Of a stretch of 64,000 nucleotides of DNA, positions 50,378-61,394 are shown one piece after another; position 1 is the first letter of the stretch, and each line of letters starts with the position of its first letter. The notes beneath the pieces were generated by a model, which made no database searches, was not told the DNA's origin, and saw nothing but the letters and a program-made list of their open reading frames with translations. The stretch is from Helianthus annuus (taxonomy: Eukaryota > Streptophyta > Magnoliopsida > Asterales > Asteraceae). The translations under genes were made by a program, and so were the position numbers. The stretch covers positions 81,217,716 through 81,281,715 of the forward strand of contig NC_035436.2 in assembly GCF_002127325.2 (NCBI RefSeq), written 5' to 3'.

Positions 50378-51314
50378 ATTTGCAAGTGTGGAAAATAGCT
50401 GGAACAAGCTGGAAACAGCTAGAAATAAGGTTTTTGCTGATCTGACACTAGTACGCACCCCGCGTAAGAGACAAAGGAGGCTTACGCGGGCCACCTGAGA
50501 TCCCAGTTCAGCAAAACAGTTTCATTAATTGCAGTTTTGGTCCCTGCATGCTTTTAAGGTCATTTTCGATGCGTTTGAGGCCCGTTAAGCCATTTTCAAG
50601 GCTCTACAATGATGCCTAAACATAGGGAACATGAAACATGCTCAAAAATATGTCGGATGTCGGTTTGTTTGGCCGTACGATCACGTTATTCGGTTAATTA
50701 CGACGAAACACGAATGGACGTGAAAAACGATCCAAATTACGCGACGAATGGAATTTTATCATGCCAATCACTAAAATAAAATATTCTAATGGTTACATAA
50801 ATTTTTGGATGTTCAGATGTATTCTGAACGTAAGATATGCGCGAAAATGCAAACTTATGCACTTTTTGACGCTTTTAGTCCCTGAATGACCAAAGAGTGT
50901 ATTTTAGCACACTGAACCCCTTAAAGCCTATTTCTAAGCTATGTAAAGGATATTTAGGGTATGTTTAACTTATGATCAAGTTCCGGAATGTCCGTTACAG
51001 TAAGAATTGGCATACTTTCGCAGTTTGTCAAAATTAGCCCCTGTAAGCGAATAAACTTGATTTTGCCATACCAAAGCCTTCAAAACTTATTTCTAAGTTA
51101 TGTAAAGGTTATTTAAGGTATGCTAGGAATATGTTGATGTTCCGAAGTGTTTGTTGTGTTAAACTGATTACGTTTACGCATCAGTGCGCGTATAACTTCT
51201 AGAAAGCGATATAGAGTTTGAAATTGAACAAGAATTGATATGTGCAAATGATACACATATTTATACAAATCCCAAGTATGAAATACAATATTTCAATGAT
51301 TTGGTATTTGTTTG

Positions 51315-51356
51315 ATGGCCATGGAGGACAAGCAAAGATTCAAGTGTGGGGGTATT
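51315..51356 (+). other. Polypurine tract and last internal bases of the outer element
   Basis: GGACAAGCAAAGATTCAAGT followed by GTGGGGGTATT directly before the TGATGTG start of the 3' LTR. The G-run is the probable plus-strand primer. Confidence 0.7.
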
Positions 51357-52534
51357 TGATGTGTACAAAATGCAACAAATAAATTACATCAAATTTGGCA
51401 TAAAACTAACCCTTTTTAGTACTAATGTTGGAAAAAGTGTGGTTTTGTCTTCCTTTTGTATTTTTAGGATTAAATGTGCTCAAATGAACAAAAGAAGCAA
51501 AAATGCAGCCAAATCTAACAATAATACAAGAAAAGGAATAAACGTGGCATACCCGACCCCCCAACAGCATCTTCCCAAGCAAAAACAAGAGAACAGAAGG
51601 CTGAACACGCCCCGTGCTCAATGAGCACGGGGGCGTGCCCAAGTGTCTGCAGAAAAGACAAAGTTGTAGAAGCTTCTGTCACCCACCACGGGGGCGTGCC
51701 CAGCGGACACGGGGTCGTGGTTAACGCAAAGATTCGAAGAATCTAGGCAAAGCTTGATAGTACAGATACGCTTCTGCACATGGGGTCGTGCCCAGCGGAC
51801 ACGGGGGCGTAGTCAACTAATGCAGACAAACTGCAATTAATGAAGAAAGAGAAGATGGGTGGACACGGGGCCGTGTCCAAATGGACATGGGGCCGTGTCC
51901 GGGCTTCTGTGCAGGCTATAAATAGGGGTGCTTGGCTCACTTGCAACTCATCCCTTGGCAAACCACCTCTCTCACACTACACCCACCCACCACCACCATC
52001 ACAACCCACATCCACCACCATCATCCATCATCCATCATAGAGTGTGTGTAGTAGTCTCGGGATCCAAGATTGATCGTAAGAGTTCTCGACAATCAAAGGC
52101 CATGTTTGCCTAAGTCTCTTACATCACTTGGTGAAGACAAGTGTTTAGTTTAATACTTTTTATTTTTAATCTTTTCGCACTTTTTATTTGGTTATGTATT
52201 AATGACTTTAATAACTAGTTTCTTATGTTGAAGGTGAATCTTCCTTATCATTTGTCAGTGGTGTCTTGGCGTTATTTTACTGTCTATATAAAATAAAAGA
52301 TTTTCACCATTCATATCTCCACGGTCTATATGGAGATATGTTGGCTACCTGGTCGGGGGTTAAGGGAATGGTTTGGTAAAAGTCTTGCCTTGTTCAGTGT
52401 ATAGATCCTGCAAGGACCTGGGTCAAGTTTAGTAGGACCTCCTTCAATACCCACTGGTATTGGATGGCGGGGGTCCGAACTCCTTGACCCCCTCATATGT
52501 AAACTACTATTAAAACATTAACCCGGCTACTTAG

Positions 52535-52539
52535 GATTG
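52535..52539. repeat. Target-site duplication of Copia C, left copy (GATTG)
   Basis: GATTG here and at 62770-62774. The uninterrupted target is visible in the 5' LTR at 7479-7483. Confidence 0.92.
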
Positions 52540-53028
52540 TGTAGGTCCCCTTGATGTGTATGGATCTTCACAGAATTATCAATCCGATCAAGAGTGCGGA
52601 ATCCTCTTGATCAGAATATAGCAGAATGAGTAGAAACAGAAATCAGCAATCACTTTTAAACCGGGTTTTTATTGATTATCTATCAAACTGAATTACAATC
52701 AATCAAAACCCTAACCACACACTCAAATTCGTCCAAGTCTAGCTCTCACGAATTCCAATGCCTCTCAAACTCTGTTTTTGCTGATTAACTGATTAACCTA
52801 AACCCTAAAGCCTAACCTTGTTTATATAACACAAGGTTTACTATTTGGGCTAGGGTTTGCAACATGGGCAAGCCCAATTCGTTTCCCCTTGACCCAAATG
52901 GGTTTAGTTTAGCCCAAACGCTATTATTTCACTAATACAAAGCTAAACCCGCTAACTGTTTATCGTTTAACTAATTACAAGATATCCAAAGACCAAATCT
53001 AAGCTGTTGTCACAAATATGCACCAACA
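52540..53028 (-). repeat. 3' LTR of Copia C (489 bp)
   Basis: TGTAGGTCCC...CACCAACA, preceded in element sense by purine tract AAGGGGGAGTT (53029-53039). Confidence 0.92.
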
Positions 53029-54963
53029 AACTCCCCCTTGACAATAGCTTCATAAAAACTTTGTCTTCAGTCAAAACTTTGTCTTCAGTCTTCTTGCAAT
53101 CTTCACGTAGTCTTGCACTGTCTTTGGTCTTTGGATAGCTTCAGCTTCAATAGCTTCTGTCAGCAACAGCCTCCCCCTAAGCTGATGCATCCAATCACCA
53201 AATCTTCAAAACGTTAGCACTTGAGTAAACTCCAGTTCAGCATTTGCACAGCAATCTTCAAACTCTTCATCGTTGTCTGCAATATAGAAAGGAGGTTCTA
53301 CCATGCATCCAATCAAACTCTCATCTTCACAGCAACTTCTCAGCAACAAACTGCTTCAATCTGTATACTATAAAACAAACATCTCGAGAAACCATAACAA
53401 TTTTTCAACAAAGTTAAATAAATTATTATTTTTCAAGAGACAGTTAAACTGTATCACAGATTAAGCATTTTCAACTTTATCACCAACATGCAAAACTTTT
53501 TGTCCAACACACAAGAACCTGCCTGATTGAAAATTTTGAACTCACTTTCTAACACCGTCTCCCCCTATTAGTAACAATTCCTCCAAGAATAACAGTTTTC
53601 CGTACGTTAAGAATTTTAAACAGAAAAAGACACTATTTTTGGATTTTTTATATTTTTCTGAAAGCAAGTAAATACAAAAGCAATAAACACTCTATTTTTG
53701 TGAGAATCACTGGTAAGAAGATCATATCAGCACAATCAAAACTGTTTCACACAATTAGATAATTCTTTATTTAATTTTTCGTGAAAAGCAGTCCAAGACG
53801 ATCACCAGTATGTTTGTCCACTTAAACAAAATGCATGAACATTTCAAGTACCATTACCATATGATACGTTAAGGTAATTTTATTACTGATATACTAGTGT
53901 GTCCCACTTCAGGATATACCCCCGCGATCAAGGTATGCACAAAGATTCATCGTAGTAGGTGAGTATACTGATGTCATCCTTGAAGATATCATGACGGTGT
54001 CTAGATCTGCATATAATATATGTTATCATGTTTTGATTGCTTAACTATGAACACCCAAATAAATACTAATCAAATCCTGGAAATATAAACAACACACTCT
54101 ATCATGCAAGTATCTTCCCTACCACATATTTCACAAGTCCAATCCAAAGTTCTGAAATCTTAACTAGGAATAGGTTGAGAAGAGAACAGAATAGATCTTT
54201 AGGAGAGATGGTATAATATACAGATCAAATGAGTTTTGCTTAGTTTGATATAGGTTTCTTGGGTTTCTTTTGGCACTTGAGGGCCTCTTTCGGGTGTATT
54301 AGATCTATAGCGCGACAACGTACAGCTAGGTCAGTATGTATCTGGATGCAGCAGAAGCTGTCGTTGCCTACCACCTCCAGGTCAGCATATATCTGGATGC
54401 AGCAGAGGAGGTACACGACTTTTTTCAGAGAAGATTTCAGAATCAGATCAAAATTGTGTGTATCGGGAAAACATATAGACATTCAAATAGAAATGAGCTA
54501 ATTCCAAGTGACTTTCTTTCCTGGGGTCATGTACAATTTTAGTTCTGAACAGAATGACAGCCAAGATATCCCTCGATGAAATAACAGTATAAAGACCCAA
54601 AACTTCAGATTTTGGCAATCTATCAACGCAAGAATTAAGGTCATTAAACCATACACCACTAATGTGTTCCCCACTCATATTCAGTTCATTTATGTTTATA
54701 TCACATTGGTAAGTTGATTATTTCATTCTTTTTGCCTACTAGTACATCGTATAATGAAGCTGCTATCACACTTAAGCAATTTAGGTTCAAGTTCAGTGTG
54801 ACAGTCTAACTTGCTGATGTACTATCATCTCTTCTTTTTCACACAGTGATAACTCATTTTTTATTTTCTATTTTTTTTTATGTTTTTGATTTTTCAATTT
54901 TTTTTATTTTTGATTTTTAAGAAAAAGCAGTAAACTATTTACAAAATTCTTATGAAAAACTGG
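53029..54963 (-). other. Copia C 3' non-coding region
   Basis: Purine tract 53029-53039, then about 1.9 kb without a coding signal. Shares AAGATCATATCAG (53717) and CTGATGTACTATCATCTCTT (54816) blocks with A and B. A 51-bp duplication with TATCTGGATGCAGCAGA occurs at 54328 and 54379. Small frames over 54240-54680 overlap this repeat and are not called. Confidence 0.7.
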
Positions 54964-55398
54964 TTATTCAGGATTCCTCATCCCGTTGAGTTCGACTAAG
55001 TGTTGAAAGCGAGCCCTGTCAAATGCTTTAGTATAAAGATCTGCCAGGTTATCTTCTGTGTCGACTCGATGTAATTCAATTCGTCTCTTTTCAGCACAAT
55101 CTCGTATAAAATGATGACATATATCAATATGTTTTGTGCGACTGTGGTTCACGGGATTATTAGTTATAGAAATTGTGGCATTATTGTCTATCATAATAGG
55201 AGTACGAGTGAAATCCAAACCGTAATCGCGCATCTGCCGTTGAATCCAGAGAACCTGAGAGCAGCAGCTTCCAGCAGCAATATATTCAGCTTCACACGTA
55301 GAGGTAGACACACAAGATTGCTTCTTCATTGCCAAGACACAATCCTGCCTCCTAAGAACTGACAACCACCTGTTGTAGACTTTCTGTTTGATTTGCAT
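54964..55398 (-). pseudogene. Copia C RNase H
   Basis: 144-aa frame holding the Copia RNase H signature: CEAEYIAAGSCCSQVLWIQ, then MIDNNATISITNNPVNHSRT and KHIDICHHFIRD. The catalytic Glu in CEAEY and the Asp in IDNNA are present. It degrades RNA in RNA-DNA hybrids during reverse transcription. It is one frame away from the RT segment because of a one-base loss near 55335, where SWQ is followed by TGA. The first ~25 residues are out-of-frame sequence, not native. Confidence 0.85.
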
Positions 55399-56624
55399 CC
55401 TCCAAAGTCTGAATCAGTGTAAGCAACAAAATTCAGATCACTATCAGCTGGATACCACAACCCAAGTTTAGGTTTCCCCTTCAAGTAACGAAGAATCCGC
55501 TTCACTGCTTTCATGTGTGACTCTTTTGGATTTTCCTGATATCTGGCACACAAGCATACGGCAAACATGATGTCAGGTCTTGAAGCAGTCAAGTACATTA
55601 GAGAACCAATCATTGCCCTGTATTGAGTAGGATCAACGTCTTCAGTACTTTCATGATCTGGGCCGAGATTGTGATTTTCACATATGGGTGTGTTGGAAGT
55701 AGAGCAATCATTCATTTTGAACCGACTCAAAATGTCATACACATACTTTGTTTGATGAATAAACATCCCATCCTCCTTCTGTTCAACTTGTAATCCCAGA
55801 AAGTAAGACAGCTCACCCATAGCACTCATTTCGAACTTGCTCTTCATCACCTGCTCGAACTCTTTACACATGCTTTCATCAGATGACCCAAAGATGATGT
55901 CATCCACGTACACCTGTACCAGCAGAAAATCTTCCTTCTTCCTCTTGATGAATAGTGTACTGTCAATCTGACCTCTTTCAAAACCATTCTTGATCAGATG
56001 TGTAGACAGTGTCTCATACCACGCCCTGGGAGCTTGATGTAACCCATACAAAGCCTTATCAAGTTTGTACACTCGATCTGGATAATCTGGATCAACGAAC
56101 CCATCTGGTTGTGAGACATACACCACTTCTTGGACTTTCCCGTAAAGAAACGCACTCTTCCCGTCTAGTTGGTAAACTTTGAAGCCCTTGAAAGTTGCGA
56201 AAGCTAGAAACAAACGAATTGCCTCCAACCTTGCCACTGGTGCAAACACTTCATTGTAATCTATCCCTTCTTGCTGATTGAAACCTTTGACAACCAATCG
56301 AGCTTTGTTTCGCGTGACTATACCTCTTTCATCCTTCTTGCACCTAAACACCCATTTAGTGCCAATCTCTCTTTCACCTTTAGGAAGATCAACCAACTCC
56401 CAAACCTTTAACTTAGCAAACTGAGCCAATTCCTCTTGCATAGCTTCAACCCATGAATTGTCTTTAAGAGCCATATGAATGTTCTTCGGCTCCTCTTGGG
56501 AAATAAAGCAACTATACAAGCACTCGTTCACAATACCAGTCTTCTCAATCGACACAAATAAACCAGTATTCGCTGCTATGCTTCTTCTCGTCTGAACACC
56601 TGCAGTAGGATCTCCAAGTATCAT
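55326..56624 (-). pseudogene. Copia C reverse transcriptase
   Basis: 432-aa frame. The fingers and palm contain [43 protein letters not shown] (catalytic Asp about residue 154) and [10 protein letters not shown] (YVDD at 239-242). The thumb and connection follow, with [18 protein letters not shown]. Copia RTs usually read D-V-K-S-A-F-L-N-G where this has DGKSAFLYG, so two otherwise conserved residues have changed. In the same frame as integrase but separated by a single TAG at 56709-56711, and frameshifted from RNase H at its end. Confidence 0.88.
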
Positions 56625-56698
56625 GTCAACTGGATGATCTCTATTTGCTCGTGTAGTAGCAACCGCATCGACTACTAGATTGTCACCCAGGTTTGATC

Positions 56699-56712
56699 CA
56701 ACCTCCCCCTAA
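56699..56712 (-). other. Internal purine tract at the integrase/RT junction
   Basis: Minus strand TTTAGGGGGAGGTT. Its core GGGGGAG equals the purine tract before the 3' LTR (AAGGGGGAGTT). It overlaps the in-frame TAG. A central plus-strand primer is known for yeast Ty1; here it is only a possibility. Confidence 0.35.
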
Positions 56713-58292
56713 ATGTTCTGATTTGCAAACGGATTAATGAAGTTGTCCCCCTGATTGGGTTCAGGTTCACTATCGCTTGAATCAGTATCAACAGCATCTT
56801 GGGAAGTTTCCGGAGCATCTGTCATATCAACATTTGATCTAGGCATGAACTCGCCTTCATCATCTCCATTTATCACTGTTTGAATCAGCTGAGACTCATC
56901 TGCATTGGAAAACTCAGGAATATTAAATGATTTAAAAACACTTTCATAATCATATAATATAGCTGGTCCACGCGTTGACTGTTGAGGTTTGTAAGAAGTA
57001 ATTTCAACATTAAACAAAACCTCAATTTTACCAGTTTTTAGATTAAAAACCCTTTTATTCGGTGCGCCAGGTACGTAACCTAGAAAGTAGCCCTCGTCAG
57101 CCACCTCACCGAATTTTTGTTTATCTTTATTTCGCACAATGGTGCAGGGTAATCCAAATGGTTCAAAGCCTTCTAAGTTTGGTTTCTTGTTAAACATTAA
57201 CTCATGACAAGTTTTGTTAAAACATTTAACAGTCAAAACTTTGTTTAGGACATAGCAAGCTGTATTCACAGCTTCTCCCCAGAAGAGAACTGGTAGCTTA
57301 GAATCTGAAAGCATCGTCCTAGCGGCTTCAATCAACGTCCTGTTTTTCCTCTCAGCGACTCCATTCTGTTGAGGCGTATAAGGAGCAGAATATTGATGTT
57401 CAATTCCCTTGCGAAGACAGTAGAGATCCAGAATACGGTTCTTGAACTCCGTGCCATTATCACTCCTTATCCTCTTTATCTTTGCATCATGGACGTTTTC
57501 CAATTTTGTAAAAAGATCTATCAACATCTCTGCTGTCTCATCTTTTGTACCTAAAAAGAAAACCCATGAATAACGTGAGTAATCATCAGTGACAACTAAA
57601 CAATAGTACTTTCCACCTATGCTCCTCACGTTCACTGGACCGAATAAATCCATGTGAAGTAATTCGTAAGGGGCATCTATGGAATTTACTGTTTTTGATT
57701 TATGAGGTTTCTTATGTTGTTTTCCCTTTTGACATGGAAGACATTTGTCTTCCACTTGAAACCTCCGCAATGGAACCCCTTTCACTAGCTCATTTTTAAC
57801 AAGATAGTTCATTTTGCGATAGTGAATATGGGCCATGCGTCTGTGCCACAACATCGATTCAGCTTCAGATGCTTTTGATAGTAAACATGCCACCACTGCA
57901 GTTGGATCCTTAGCACCCATATCCATGACATAAGTGTCATTTCTCCTTGGCGCTCGCATCACTATCCAATCGTCCGGTATTTCCAAACCTGGTTTCAAAA
58001 CTAATGCTTCATTCTTGGTAAAATGGACCGAGTGGCCCTTGTCGCAGACTTGTGATACGCTCATAAGATTGTGTTTAAGCTGCTCAACATAGTTCACTTT
58101 GTCCAGTGTGATCTTCCCATTGGTCACCTTTCCTCGTCCTGTAATTCTACCACCTTTCGCACCTGCAAAATTCACATGTCCTCCATCATAATCTTCAAAT
58201 TCAGTCAACAAACTCGCATCCCCCGTCATGTGCCTGGAGCAGCCACTATCAACATACCACAAGTTGATAATCCTCCTTAGCAGCTCCTGCAC
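56709..58292 (-). pseudogene. Copia C protease-integrase
   Basis: 527-aa frame. The protease active site is WYVDSGCSRHMTG (Asp-Ser-Gly at 15-17). The GAG-pre-integrase zinc motif has His150, His155, Cys184 and Cys187. The integrase core has Asp215 (HMDLFGP), Asp278 (RSDNGTEF) and Glu314 (GVAERKNR), giving the D,D-35-E spacing of an active enzyme. The frame ends in a Ser/Asp/Glu-rich spacer with TAG at 56709; RT follows in frame. The start codon given is only the first Met; the sequence reads on in frame up to a gag-end stop at 58308. Integrase would insert the DNA copy into the host chromosome. All key residues are intact, so inactivation is recent. Confidence 0.9.
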
Positions 58293-58307
58293 ACACCAAC
58301 CAAAAGA

Positions 58308-59376
58308 TTAGTTAGATTGGGGGACCCAAGCCTTAATGGTCTTGGGTCGTCCAAATTCACCAACCACCGGAACATCCATCCAATATCCATTACTCCTAAC
58401 TGGAGTCTTGGATCGTAGACCTGTTGGAATTTGATTTTGATTTCCACTAGGTCTTTGGTCCTGAGGGTTCCTATGTGTGTTTGGACTATTTGACCTTTGA
58501 AAATTCTGATTTTGATTCCAAGAAGCATTATTGTGGTAATTTCTAAAGCCATTGTTATAAAAATTTCGACCACCATTATTTTGGTATCGATTTTGATATT
58601 GACCTTGACTTCTGAAATTATTTGTATTTTGATTGTTCATTCTTGGTGAACTGCTGAAATCTAGGTTGATTTCTTTGAAAACGAGGAACTTGTGGAGTTC
58701 CTTTTTCAGCCTTATCCTCACCAATAGCAACTTTCTCTGGTTGCTTAGGAGCAGATGTCTTTGGAGAGTTGGACTCTCTCTCTTGCTTATCACCACTTTT
58801 CTCTGGTGACTTTTCTCTCTTCCTCTCATTTACTTGTGCTTCATTCTTTTTGTTAGGACAGCAGCTAGCTACATGTCCTTTGGTGTGACATTTGAAGCAC
58901 GACATCCTTTTCGAAGACTTCTTATCTGATGCCTTTGAACTAGATTCAGGCTTTGATGATGATGCTTTAGAAGAATCTGGTTCAGTTTGCTTAGTTTCAG
59001 AATTTTCTTTGTTCTTGTTTTTAGCAAACTCTACATTAGATTCGTTTTCAATAACAGCCGTTTCGTTTTTCATGTCACTTCCTTGAACAAAATTAATCTG
59101 TTTAATAACAGTTGGATTCTTATTCTTAGGATGTGAAGTTTTCTTTTTCAAAACTGGTTTGCTGTTATCATTCTTCTTAGCATCATCACACGCAGGCTCA
59201 TCACCTCGACTTGCTGCGGAACTACTTGGTGCTGTTGACACGAAATTTGTTAGCTCATCTTCATCAGGTAGGAATGAATAATCATGACTAAGAGGAGGTG
59301 GGACTTCATTAAAGCCTTGGAATCCCACACTAGTCTTGTCATTACTCTTCTTTAACCCACCCATCATATGTTTCAT
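58308..59376 (-). pseudogene. Copia C gag, C-terminal part, frameshifted
   Basis: Two overlapping pieces. 58618-59376 (252 aa) has the VPPPLSHDYSF segment shared with Copia A and B and a CCHC knuckle CFKCHTKGHVASCC at residues 160-173, followed by a Lys/Glu/Ser-rich tail. Near 58645 the frame shifts to 58308-58829, an Asn/Gln-rich stretch ending in AWVPQSN and a stop. The Copia A and B gags end in a similar AWV(D/S) motif, so the 58308 stop is probably the true gag end. The first ATG at 59376 overlaps the upstream TGA (ATGA). Confidence 0.75.
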
Positions 59377-61394
59377 AACAAAAGTAGAACCCTGAATTGA
59401 CCCAATTTCTTTTCAAGTTCAACAATTTTGAGTTGTGCATCTGACAACTCTTTGTTTTTATCAGAAATCTCTTTTGTTTTCTCAGCCATCATGTCATGAG
59501 CTAAGTCTATGACTTGAAGTTTTTCATTTAGTTTGCAGGTTAATGAATCAATTTCAGTTTCATAACCTTTAATTTTCTTCAAGTATAGAGTTTCATTTCT
59601 TTTAGCAAAAAAGTTTGATTCTTTTATGTTAGACATTTCGCTTACCAAACTTTGGTTGTGTGTGGACAACCTGTCAACCTCACCCTGTAGTTCACGGCAT
59701 TTTAAACACACCGAATCAGACTTTACCTCTCCTGTCTGTTTGTCAAGGTTTGCCATTAGAGCCGCAAGCTGAGCTTCCATTCTCTTATACTTGGCATCCT
59801 TTTCTTCAGCTTCCCTTTCATGTTCAGACTTTTGCTTTTCTTCTTCAGCAACTGATGTCTGATCAACCTTCTTTTCTTCTGCAGCTTTATTCTCTACCTT
59901 CACCTCAGCATCCTCTTTCACTTCAGCCTCTCCCACAGTAGCTTTATCATCTTCAATAGGCACTATCTCTGCCATGAATGCCTGAGTGGCATTCTCATTG
60001 TCTTCTAGATGAATACTCCAATCATAAGAACCTTCTCGTGCTGTGGAGATCAAAGCCTTTGAGCTAGAGTTGTTTGATGCACTCCTGTTGTTTGAACTCT
60101 GATTCGAATTATCTTGCTTTTGTTTTTGACATTCCCTAGCAAAATGCCCATAACTTTGACAGTTAAAGCACCTAACTTTGGTCTTGTCAAAACCAACAGA
60201 CCTTCCCACAAACTTCCTTCCTGTCCTGTTCATGAACCTCTTCACACGCCTAGAAATCATGGCCATTTGCCATTGCAAATCCATTTCTTCAAGATCATCA
60301 GGGTCAATCTGATCATAGTCTTCATCTAAAGTAGCAGGATCAGAAATCTTTCCCTGAATGTAGTTTTCATAAGAAGCAACAAACGAAGCAAGTAGAGCAA
60401 GATGTTCTTCAGCAGATTTCACACTCATTGGCATTGACTTAGCACTACTACTCTGCTTAGCAGCTGAAGTTTTCTTTACTCCTGATGATCCTCCTGAAGC
60501 AGCAACGAAACACACATCACCATCCTGATTCACCATAACCTGCTCATTTTCACATGATAAAAATGCAGTAGCAGAGTCGCTAGAAGCGTTGTGAGATGAA
60601 GAAGATGTAAGCCCATTGTAAACTGCCAGATCTTGAACCTGATCATATCCAGTATCTTTCTTCTTCATGCTGAGCTCATAAGCTCTCAGCTTGCCAACAA
60701 CCTCTTCAAGCTCTTTTGTCTCATAATCTGCTTCACCCTTGATCATGAGAGTGTAGATATCCCACTTGGTAGGCAAAGCATCTAGCAGCTTGTCATTCTT
60801 CTCTACGTCAGCATAGCAATCGATCTCATAATTTTCCATTTCTGACATCAGATGGTAGTAACGAGTGATGACGTCTTCAAGTGACTCATGCTTCATGTAC
60901 TTGAAAACAGCAAACTGCTTCTTCAGTAGATCAATCTTGTTTTTCTTGACATCAGCATTTCCAGCGTATCTTTTCTCCAAAGCATCCCACATATCCTTTG
61001 AGTTAGTGTACTTCTTGAAGGTATGCTTGATGCTATCAGGTAGCGACATTTTGATTGCAGCCAAGGCTCTCTTTTCAGCCTCATACATCTTTTTGTCATT
61101 ATCTTGCATGTTAACATAAGCTGTTCTTCGTGGTCTGCCCTCAAAGTCATGTGTAGGGTTCGTGTACCCATCTTCGATACATATCCATATGCGCGTATCC
61201 TGATATTCAATGAATGACTGAAAACGATCCTTCCATGTCAGATAGTTTTCCACCTTCATCATCTTAGGTGGTTTGTTGGTAGTACCAACCTCATGTTCCA
61301 TCTTCAACAGCTCGTTCAAAGTAGACATGTTCGACATTTTAACGTTGCAGACTGAGAAAACCGTACAAAATTTTTCGAAAACAGTGATTACCAA
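59373..61394 (-). pseudogene. Copia C gag, N-terminal and central part
   Basis: The open frame is 673 aa, but the likely start is MSNMSTLNELL at residue 20 (61337), because the upstream residues have no counterpart in A or B. It has PPKMMKVENYLTWKDRFQSF, a helical UBN2-like region with DMWDALEKRYAG and DLLKKQFAVFKYM, the knuckle CFNCQSYGHFAREC at about 409-422, an acidic Lys/Glu coiled coil (about 490-560) and a leucine-rich coiled coil to the end. It terminates at TGA 59373-59375, a frameshift relative to the other gags, where the C-terminal half continues one frame back. Role: particle assembly and RNA packaging. Confidence 0.85.

Larger units (their letters stand above)
38928..51314 (-). 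repeat. Probable minus-strand gypsy LTR remnant with internal duplication, split by Copia B
   Basis: Non-coding apart from Copia B. The left edge abuts truncated Tekay LTR 3; the right edge is set where outer-element sequence resumes (GGACAAGCAAAGATTCAAG near 51328). A segment of about 1.9 kb is present twice in direct orientation: 40247-42140, and 42166-43185 plus 50383-51314. No LTR termini were found, so LTR identity and strand are inferred from overall style (for example a GAACGTAAGATATGCGCG block and a TACTCACTTGAGAG block). Small frames here are not genes. Confidence 0.5.

Noticed and set aside
54240..54542. Overlapping plus- and minus-strand frames of 68-80 aa in the Copia C 3' region
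   Set aside because: They overlap a 51-bp duplication, appear on both strands and have no counterpart in Copia A or B.
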